From: an uncultured bacterium
GTDB taxonomy: Bacteria; Actinomycetota; Actinomycetes; S36-B12; CAIYMF01
NCBI GenBank assembly: GCA_903927265.1
Contig: CAIYMF010000020.1
Location: forward strand, 1-54,909
Direction: 5' to 3'
Length of the DNA stretch: 54,909 nucleotides
In this document: positions 48,931-54,909 of the stretch, in pieces
Position numbering within the stretch: the first letter of the stretch is position 1
Layout of the letters: every line of letters begins with the position of its first letter
Made by a program: the position numbers and the translations under genes
The notes under the pieces: generated by a model
What the model saw: only the letters and a program-made list of their open reading frames with translations
Told to the model about the DNA's origin: nothing
The model's database searches: none

Positions 48931-50012
48931 GGCGCGGGGAGGTAGTCGTTGGTGAAATACGAACCCCAGTCGGGCTCGGTCTTCAGTGGGTCGCCGTTGG
49001 CATCGTTGAGCAACGCGTTCTTGTAAAGAAATCCGCCGTAGTCTTTCCATCGAGCAAGCTGCTGATACCCGACCTTGCCGTTGGCGTCGGTGAGATAGCC
49101 GCCGTCGGCGAGTGCCTGCTGGCTATCGATCACCAATTGCGGATTAGGGAACGCTTCCGCATCCGCTGAGATCATGTCCTTGGCGGCATCAACAGGATGT
49201 TGCGCGGCGAATGTGTACCCCTTCTGAGTTGCTGACAGAAATTTCCTGGCCAGATCGCCCTGAGTCTGAAGATAGTGGCGACTGCTCGCGAGCAGAATTG
49301 AGTACTGGTCGGGGAAGCCGTAGTCAGTTAAGGCAAAGAACTTCATGGGCTTACCGGCGGCCGTGGCCTGTACGCCTTCCCACGTGGTGACCGGAATGGT
49401 GAAGTCGGCCGCTCCACCATGGACAGCCTCGTAGGCGCTGGTGTTCAAAGTGACGTTGGTGAAGTCACCGGTGCCGCCGTCGTTCTTGATGATGGTGCGC
49501 AGGAGTGGTATTTCGTCGGGGGTGCCGAACCCAGCGTAGATCGTGCCGTCGAGGTCTTTCGGGCGTGTGATGTCCGTTCGATCGGCTGATACTCCGATCG
49601 CGTAGGTGCCCTTCTGGTCGGGGGCGAACACGGCGATCACGTCTTGGCCGGCCGCGCGTGCGTACGCAACGCCGGCCTGGTAGGTGAAACCAAAGTCGGC
49701 TTTGCCGTTGGCGACCAAGGTTTCGGGAGCGGTTGTCGCGTAGGGAATGATCTGCAGCTCGATTCCTTCGGCCGCGAAGTAGCCACGTTGTTGTGCCACG
49801 TACATTCCGGTGTAGTCGGTGTTCGGGCTCCAACTCAGCGCAACTGTCACCGGAGTGGTGGCGGTGGTTGGGGAGGGTGACGAGTCGCTGCTGCTCGGGG
49901 CCGCTGCGGTCGCTGACGTGCTCGTCGTCGCCGCCGTCGAACCGCCGCACGCGACAAGAACTGTTCCCGCGAAAGCGGTGATGAGTGTGGTGAGGATGAG
50001 CCGTGACTTCAT
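48927..50012 (-). CDS. ABC solute-binding lipoprotein, ThiY/NMT1 family
   Basis: A 361-residue lipoprotein. The signal ends in the lipobox LVAC with Cys22 as the lipidated residue, and a Ser/Thr/Ala-rich linker follows to about residue 52. The mature domain begins VTVALSWSPNTDYTGMYVAQQRGYF (overlapping parts), the NMT1/ThiY opening, and ADFGFTYQAG, GTPDEIPLLR and DFTIPVTTWEGVQ follow. Family members bind pyrimidine precursors of thiamine. The TPP riboswitch immediately upstream supports this. The GGGAGAA at the riboswitch's end is the ribosome site, six bases before the ATG. Confidence 0.92.
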   Translation of the reverse strand: MKSRLILTTLITAFAGTVLVACGGSTAATTSTSATAAAPSSSDSSPSPTTATTPVTVALSWSPNTDYTGMYVAQQRGYFAAEGIELQIIPYATTAPETLVANGKADFGFTYQAGVAYARAAGQDVIAVFAPDQKGTYAIGVSADRTDITRPKDLDGTIYAGFGTPDEIPLLRTIIKNDGGTGDFTNVTLNTSAYEAVHGGAADFTIPVTTWEGVQATAAGKPMKFFALTDYGFPDQYSILLASSRHYLQTQGDLARKFLSATQKGYTFAAQHPVDAAKDMISADAEAFPNPQLVIDSQQALADGGYLTDANGKVGYQQLARWKDYGGFLYKNALLNDANGDPLKTEPDWGSYFTNDYLPAP

Positions 50013-50018
50013 GAGTTC

Positions 50019-50105
50019 TCCCTACGCCGGCATGACCCGAACAGGTTCGACGGTCGGCGGCGCTGTTCAGCCGCCCTCTCAGCCCGGTGCTAGCCCAGAC
50101 TCCCG
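50019..50105 (-). ncRNA. TPP riboswitch (THI element)
   Basis: Read leftward, the leader has GGGAGTCTGGGC, CCGGGCTGAGAGGG (the GCUGAGA pyrimidine pocket), a variable P3a hairpin (GGCGGC...GCCGCC), GACCGTCGAACCTG, TTCGGGTCATGCCGGC and GTAGGGA. These are all the conserved THI blocks in order. The final GGGAG is also the Shine-Dalgarno sequence of the binding-protein gene, so TPP binding would hide it and stop translation when thiamine is plentiful. A possible -10 (TAAGAT) lies at 50129-50134, inside the end of the upstream peptidase gene. Confidence 0.95.
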
Positions 50106-50131
50106 TGTTGGTGAAGTTGTGTACTCGTATC

Positions 50132-52264
50132 TTACTCGGCGACCGCGTTGCCGGCATTGCCGAGACCCATGGCCGCCAGTGCCCACGCCGCGATCTCGGC
50201 TTCGTATTCGAGTTCAGCGAAGCGACCTGAGGGCCCGCCGTGTGCGCCAGCGCCGGTTTCGCATCGGAAAAGAACGGTGCGCGGGCTGACCGGACTTGTG
50301 GGATCGATTCCGACGCCGTGGTCGGGGTCGTCGTCGCGCAGAGCGGATACCCACTTCGCGGGTTCACGCACCAGTACTCGCGGATCGTGCACGGCGCCCG
50401 TGACGAGAAGGGGTGGACGCGCATTGACCGGTGGTCGGTTATCGATCGGCGACCATGAACGCAGCCATTCGTATTCGGCGTTTGCACGTGGGTCACCCCA
50501 CTCGCGCCACTCCTGTGCGGTCAGGGGGAGAGAGGCATCGCACATCGTGGTGATGACGTCGACGAAGGGAACCTCGGCGATGATGCCTGCCCATCGATCG
50601 GGGCGACGACTGTAGAGAGCGCCCTGAAGTAGCCCGCCTGCAGAAATGCCACGCGTGACGATGCGCGCACCGTCGACCAATCCGTTCGCGAGGTAATCGG
50701 CGACCGCGGCCTGATCGTCGAACGTGTGGTGCTTGGTGGCGAGGTGGCCGTCTTCCCACCAACCTCGCCCGAGTTCGCCGCCACCGCGAGGATGGCCCAC
50801 GGCGAAAACAACTCCACGATCGAGAAGCGACGGAAGTGAGCGCCACCAGTCGATTCCCCAGTCGGGATCGCACGACACTTCATACGAGCCATAGCCGTAG
50901 AGCAGCACTGGTGCTGTTCCATCGAGTGGAGTGTCGCGATGGCGCACCACAATTACTGGAACTTCGACGCTGTCTCCGCGATCAACGAGGTGTCGCTCGC
51001 TGACGTAGTCGGTGGGATTGACGCCGACGTTGGAGATGCGATGCCTCTCGCGCAATGAACTGTCAGTGAGGCTGATGTCAGCGTGAACGGCTGGGGTGAT
51101 GAAGGATTCCTCAATCACGGTGACGAAGTCGACGTCGTAGTCGTCGTTACGACCGAGTGACACCATGCCGCCGGCCTCATGCGGCACGACATCGAGCGGG
51201 GTTCCGTCGAGTCGAACGATGCGCAGGCAGGCAGCTCCGTCGCGTCGGAGGCTGATGACGTAGCCGAGTGCGAAGGCGTCAACGTCGAGGATGCGTTCGG
51301 CTGCGTTCTCGTCAATCAATGGCGTCCAGACAGAAGGTGACTCGTCGGCCGCCCACGCGATGCGAAATTCGGCGGCGTCGAGGTTGGTGACGACGTAGAA
51401 ACCATCGCTGCCGTTGGGGCCGTGGCCGGGCGCATGTTCCAGCGAGTACTCGATTCCGTCGACGCGGGGCCGCACCCTCACAGGTTGAGCATCGAGGTCG
51501 TGCAGCGACACCAGGTGCTGCTCAACGGTGTCGCGTGCGAGCAGCGTGATGACGGCCCACGCGCCCGAGCGACTCGCGTGCAGCATGATTTCGTAGCGGT
51601 CGTCTGGTTCGTCAAGTAACAGGGTGTCTGCCGCGGCGTCCGTTCCGAGTCGGTGCAGCCACACCTGATGGGGTCGGTAGGCCTCGTCGTGCACGACGTA
51701 GAGAAACGCTCTGGAATCGGCGGTCCAGGCGCCTCCGTAGTAGGTGCGCGGAATCACGTCGTCAAGGTCGAGGCCGCTGGTCAGGTCTCGGAATCGCAGT
51801 TCGTACACCTCGTTGCCGTCGAGGTCGAGTGACCAGGCGAGGAGGTTTCCGTTCGGACTGATTTCCAGCTGGCCCGCTCTCAGGTAACCAGTGGCCCCCT
51901 CGTCGTGAACCTGCTGGAGGTCAAGAAATACCGATGCCTCGGCGCTTCCGGAGACGGGCCGCCGAGTCAGCGTGGGGTACTCGTTTCCGGGCGCAGTGTC
52001 GCTCAGGTACTGCCAGCCACCCGACTCCCAGGGCGCCGACCGCTCGCGACCGGGCACTCGGGCGATCATTTCAGCAGCCAACTGGCGGCGAAGGGGGCTC
52101 AGGTCGGCCGTCCGGGCGTCGTAGTAGGCGCGCTCTGCCGCGAGGAGTGTGGTGGTCTCCGCTTCGAAAGGGTTCGTGATCCAGCCGTACGGGTCGGTTC
52201 GGGTATCGCCGTGCATGGTGAGCGAGAGTTCGATGCGGCGAGCTACGGGAGGGGTGAGATCCAT
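50132..52264 (-). CDS. ptrB: Prolyl oligopeptidase / oligopeptidase B (S9A)
   Basis: A 710-residue cytoplasmic serine peptidase. The N-terminus (ERAYYDARTADLSPLRRQL) and following beta-propeller repeats (to about residue 420) limit access to short peptides. The hydrolase domain has YGYGSYEVSCDPDW, GHPRGGGELGRGWWEDG and the nucleophile in GISAGGLLQGAL (GxSxGG). The Asp/His follow in GAVHDPRV and GAGAHGGPSGR. The GGLLQG and GAGHGG blocks fit oligopeptidase B, which cuts after basic residues. No clear ribosome site precedes the ATG. The gene lies alone, divergent from a peptide-binding protein gene. Confidence 0.93.
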   Translation of the reverse strand: MDLTPPVARRIELSLTMHGDTRTDPYGWITNPFEAETTTLLAAERAYYDARTADLSPLRRQLAAEMIARVPGRERSAPWESGGWQYLSDTAPGNEYPTLTRRPVSGSAEASVFLDLQQVHDEGATGYLRAGQLEISPNGNLLAWSLDLDGNEVYELRFRDLTSGLDLDDVIPRTYYGGAWTADSRAFLYVVHDEAYRPHQVWLHRLGTDAAADTLLLDEPDDRYEIMLHASRSGAWAVITLLARDTVEQHLVSLHDLDAQPVRVRPRVDGIEYSLEHAPGHGPNGSDGFYVVTNLDAAEFRIAWAADESPSVWTPLIDENAAERILDVDAFALGYVISLRRDGAACLRIVRLDGTPLDVVPHEAGGMVSLGRNDDYDVDFVTVIEESFITPAVHADISLTDSSLRERHRISNVGVNPTDYVSERHLVDRGDSVEVPVIVVRHRDTPLDGTAPVLLYGYGSYEVSCDPDWGIDWWRSLPSLLDRGVVFAVGHPRGGGELGRGWWEDGHLATKHHTFDDQAAVADYLANGLVDGARIVTRGISAGGLLQGALYSRRPDRWAGIIAEVPFVDVITTMCDASLPLTAQEWREWGDPRANAEYEWLRSWSPIDNRPPVNARPPLLVTGAVHDPRVLVREPAKWVSALRDDDPDHGVGIDPTSPVSPRTVLFRCETGAGAHGGPSGRFAELEYEAEIAAWALAAMGLGNAGNAVAE

Positions 52265-52386
52265 AGGTTGACGCTAGCGCTCAGGTTGGGCACGAGTGCA
52301 TCACGATGCCCACATCGGCAGGTGCTGCGGTGTTACTGTGGCCGAAATCCTGACTGACTGGCCAGGAACTGGGAAGGGACCCTCTC

Positions 52387-54264
52387 ATGTCCGTCCGATT
52401 GCCCCGAATTGTGTCGTTTGCAGTGGTCGCGACCATTGTTTCTGCGGGACTCGTCGCGGGGGGTGCACGGGCCGACAGTGCCTCGCCGACGCCTGCCGCG
52501 TCGGCTGACGCGAAGGCCACTCTCACGGTGGGTATCACCCAGGATCTTGACTCGGCAAACCCGTTCACTGGCATCGTGGCGACCGCCTACGAGATCTACC
52601 AGATGCAATACCCGACGCTGACGAACTACTCGGCGCAGGATTTCTCGATTGTGCCGGGATTTGCCGATTCGTGGCAGGAGTCAGCTGACCATTTGACGTG
52701 GACCTACAAGATTCGCTCAGGGTTGAAGTGGAGCGACGGCGAGCCGATGACGGCCAAGGATGCCGCCTACACCTTCAACCGCATCATCAACGGCGAGTAC
52801 GAACAGACCAATTACGGAAACTACGTCGCCAACATCACCAAGGCAGTCGCTACCGATGACACCACGCTCGTGCTGTCGGTCAAGGCAGCCAATCCGATCA
52901 TGACGCACTTGGCTGTCTACATCCTTCCCGAGCACATTTGGTCGAAGGTCAGCGAAGCGCAGGTCAAGACGTACAAGAACGAGCCCGTCGACGGGCAGCC
53001 TGTGGTGGGCGGAGGTCCGTTCGTCATGGCCGAGCGTCGGGTGGGCCAGTTCATTCGAATGACGGCGAATCCCAATTACCCAGGAGGTCCGACCCCCATC
53101 CGCGAGGTCGTCTTCCGGGTCTTCCAAAACCAAGATGCCATGGGTCAAGCGCTCAAGAAGGGCGAGATCGACTTCGCCGATGGCATTGAAGCCAATGTCC
53201 TGAAGTCGCTGGAGGGTGTTCCTGGCATCACGACCGTGAATGCCACGTACTCGGGCTTCAACGAGATCGCGTTCAACTCGGGCGCTGCATTGTCAGATGG
53301 CAAGCCGATTGGTGATGGAAACCCGGTTCTCAAGGACCCCAAGTTCCGTCAAGCGATGTCGTGGGCCATTGACCGCCAAACATTGGCCGACAAGGTCTAC
53401 GGCGGCGCGGCCACTCCGGGCAGCACGATCATCCCCGACATGTATCCGGCGTATCACCTCACGCCGGCCACGCCGTACACGTTCGACCCGGAGAAGGCCA
53501 AGTCGCTGCTCGAGGCGGCGGGTTACAAGGCTGGTGCTGATGGGGTGCGCACCGGACCCGATGGCAAGCCAATCGAATTGCGACTCTTTGGTCGCACCAA
53601 CAGTGCGAATTCCAAGCAGGTCGTGCAGTTCGTGAAGGGCTGGTTCGACGCGGTCGGAATTCCCACGACGGTCACGATGAAGAGTGAAGACGCGCTCACC
53701 GAAATCATTGGGCAGGGAACGTACGACATGTTCGAGTGGGGCTGGGTTGTTGAGCCTGACCCCGACTACCAGGTATCAACGTTCACCTGTGGTCAGCGCT
53801 CGTACGAAGATGCGGGATCTGTTCTCGCTGGGCTATCGGACTCGTTCTACTGCGATGCCGAGTACGACAAGCTCTATGCGGCCCAGGGTAGCGAGACTGA
53901 TCAGGCCAAGCGTTCGGACATCGTCAAGCGCATGCAGCAGATGGTGTACGACGCTGCGCCCTACATCGTCACGGTGTACTACAACAACCTTGAGGCCTAC
54001 CGCAGCGACCGCTTCACCGGTTTCGTGCCGCAACCGAACCCGGGCGGATCGTTGCTGTACCAATACGGCGTGTGGTCGTACGTCAACGCCAAGCCAGTGT
54101 CGAGTGCGGGCGAAGGAACCCAACCCGCTGATGGTTCATCGGGAAGTTCGTCGGGCTGGATGATTCCAGTAGGAATCCTGCTTGCATTGATCGTGCTCGC
54201 GGTGATCGTGGGACTGCTCCTCAAGCGTGGACGTGGCGGCGAGGCGGCCGATGATCGGGAGTAG
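52387..54264 (+). CDS. Peptide/nickel-type ABC solute-binding protein with C-terminal membrane anchor
   Basis: A 625-residue SBP family-5 (DppA/OppA) protein. The signal peptide ends about residue 36 (GGARA-DS) with no Cys, so it is not a lipoprotein. Mature blocks are VGITQDLDSANPFTGIV, DSWQESADHLTWTYKIRSGLKWSDG (overlapping parts), MTAKDAAYTFNRI and FRQAMSWAIDRQTLADKVY. After a Ser/Gly linker, the C-terminus holds one membrane helix, MIPVGILLALIVLAVIVGLL, and then a short basic/acidic tail. Retention by a C-terminal helix instead of lipidation is unusual for the family. GGGAAGGGA precedes the ATG. The permease gene starts four bases after the stop. Confidence 0.92.
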   Translation: MSVRLPRIVSFAVVATIVSAGLVAGGARADSASPTPAASADAKATLTVGITQDLDSANPFTGIVATAYEIYQMQYPTLTNYSAQDFSIVPGFADSWQESADHLTWTYKIRSGLKWSDGEPMTAKDAAYTFNRIINGEYEQTNYGNYVANITKAVATDDTTLVLSVKAANPIMTHLAVYILPEHIWSKVSEAQVKTYKNEPVDGQPVVGGGPFVMAERRVGQFIRMTANPNYPGGPTPIREVVFRVFQNQDAMGQALKKGEIDFADGIEANVLKSLEGVPGITTVNATYSGFNEIAFNSGAALSDGKPIGDGNPVLKDPKFRQAMSWAIDRQTLADKVYGGAATPGSTIIPDMYPAYHLTPATPYTFDPEKAKSLLEAAGYKAGADGVRTGPDGKPIELRLFGRTNSANSKQVVQFVKGWFDAVGIPTTVTMKSEDALTEIIGQGTYDMFEWGWVVEPDPDYQVSTFTCGQRSYEDAGSVLAGLSDSFYCDAEYDKLYAAQGSETDQAKRSDIVKRMQQMVYDAAPYIVTVYYNNLEAYRSDRFTGFVPQPNPGGSLLYQYGVWSYVNAKPVSSAGEGTQPADGSSGSSSGWMIPVGILLALIVLAVIVGLLLKRGRGGEAADDRE

Positions 54265-54267
54265 CCC

Positions 54268-54909
54268 GTGGCGCTAATGCCCGAGGCGGGGCTTGATATC
54301 ACCGCTCCCGAAACGTCACCCGCGAGCGGCTCGTGGGCATCACCGGGAGTTCGCTATGTGGTGCGGCGCATCCTGGCCGCCATTGCCACGCTCATCTTCG
54401 TCGTGCTGTTCAACTTCTTTCTCTTCCGCATGCTGCCGGGCGATCCAGTCAAGCTGTACACGCGCGGTCGCAACGTTGACCCCGAACAGGTGCGCAAGCT
54501 CACGGCTGCGCTTAATCGGCCACTCGGTCAGCAATTCCTTGACTACATCAAGAATCCCTTCGCTGCCAACGTTGACTCGGTCAAGTACAGCCAGCCGGTG
54601 TGGTCGGTGATTGGCGAGCGTGTGTGGCCGACACTCTTGCTCGTTGGGGTAGCGACGCTGATCGCCACCCTGGTCGGTGTCTGGCTGGGCATTCGCAGTG
54701 CGTGGAACCGAGGTGAGCGGTTCGATCGCATCTCGACGAACACCACGTTGGTGCTCTATTCGATGCCTGAGTTCTGGCTCGGCATGATTCTGCTCATCGT
54801 TCTCGGCGTGGGGGTGTTCGGTCTGCCGGGACTGTTCCCCACCGGAGGACTCTCTACCCCTGGTGTTGATACCAGCAGTCTGCGCGGATGGCTTGATGTG
54901 GCATGGCAC
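54268..54909 (+). CDS. DppB-type ABC permease, 5' part (runs off the window)
   Basis: The first 214 codons of a peptide-transporter permease, open to the window edge. After a cytoplasmic lead of about 25 residues, VRRILAAIATLIFVVLFNFF is the first helix. FRMLPGDPVKLY is the DppB/OppB hallmark (P-GDP), followed by LNRPLGQQFLDYI and SVIGERVWPTLLLVGVATLIA; VLYSMPEFWLGMIL is also typical. GTG 54268 has GGAG six bases upstream; ATG 54277 is an alternative three codons later. It forms an operon with the binding protein, and a second permease and ATPases should follow outside the window. Confidence 0.92.
   Translation, partial: MALMPEAGLDITAPETSPASGSWASPGVRYVVRRILAAIATLIFVVLFNFFLFRMLPGDPVKLYTRGRNVDPEQVRKLTAALNRPLGQQFLDYIKNPFAANVDSVKYSQPVWSVIGERVWPTLLLVGVATLIATLVGVWLGIRSAWNRGERFDRISTNTTLVLYSMPEFWLGMILLIVLGVGVFGLPGLFPTGGLSTPGVDTSSLRGWLDVAWH

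Noticed and set aside
49465-50496. A 343-codon minus-strand open frame
   Set aside because: It runs through the TPP riboswitch and overlaps both the binding-protein and the peptidase genes in another frame; its product is low-complexity Arg/His.

Overview
The window reads as a stretch of chromosome from a free-living, moderately high-GC actinobacterium. The evidence is frequent GTG and TTG starts, an actinobacterial-style THI-box leader, actinobacterial MFS and SulP transporters, and dense gene packing with many ATGA/GTGA overlaps. The assignment rests on gene style only; there is no rRNA or marker gene to fix the taxon. I saw no tRNA, rRNA, insertion sequence, prophage or CRISPR array.

Layout. 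(1) 1-1799: the tail of a MarR regulator followed by a 14-TM drug exporter. (2) 1816-17041: a large catabolic region. A leftward operon (stand-alone aminomethyltransferase half, F420/NADP-reductase-like protein, small membrane protein) faces a rightward operon (APC permease, nitrilase-type amidase, trimethylamine-dehydrogenase-like flavoprotein, SDR, PaaK-type CoA ligase, crotonase). After it come a TetR regulator and a second rightward operon (crotonase, crotonyl-CoA carboxylase/reductase-like enzyme, BadI/MenB-like crotonase, another crotonase). An ATCGA-N4-TCGAT operator occurs twice in the divergent promoter, once before tetR and once inside the second operon's promoter, so the whole set looks like one TetR-controlled regulon. 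I read it as uptake, N-dealkylation and CoA-linked ring opening of a nitrogen-containing, probably alicyclic compound whose identity I cannot determine. (3) 17058-22163: a DEAD-box helicase, a Mn2+ (yybP-ykoY) riboswitch controlling terC, a small conserved protein and a SulP transporter. (4) 22176-34442: surface or storage glycan genes and regulators: a broken SIS-domain remnant, a glycosyltransferase, a degenerate GGDEF protein, two LuxR-type regulators, a tight GT4 / (alpha/alpha)-barrel / GH130 / cupin cassette suggesting mannoside metabolism, a two-component system, a pyruvyl transferase and an atypical SDR. (5) 34524-43887: tryptophan catabolism through kynurenine and 3-hydroxyanthranilate (ACMSD, kynureninase, KMO, 2-aminomuconate deaminase, HAAO, TDO, transcribed leftward) with a divergent LysR regulator, a CN-hydrolase, a 4CL-type CoA ligase and a tautomerase. 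No kynB-type formamidase is visible. (6) 43884-47593: secreted HNH nuclease, aldo/keto reductase, pentapeptide-repeat protein, MFS transporter. (7) 47577-50105: a TPP-riboswitch operon with an ABC solute-binding lipoprotein, a P-loop kinase-like protein and an ABC permease, but no ABC ATPase. (8) 50132-54909: prolyl oligopeptidase and the start of a peptide ABC importer whose binding protein appears anchored by a C-terminal membrane helix; the permease runs off the end.

The most promising undescribed system is the TetR/TCGA regulon. Within it, a TMADH-type N-dealkylase is paired with a free-standing folate (GcvT-like) half-protein, upstream of a BadI/CCR-type CoA pathway.
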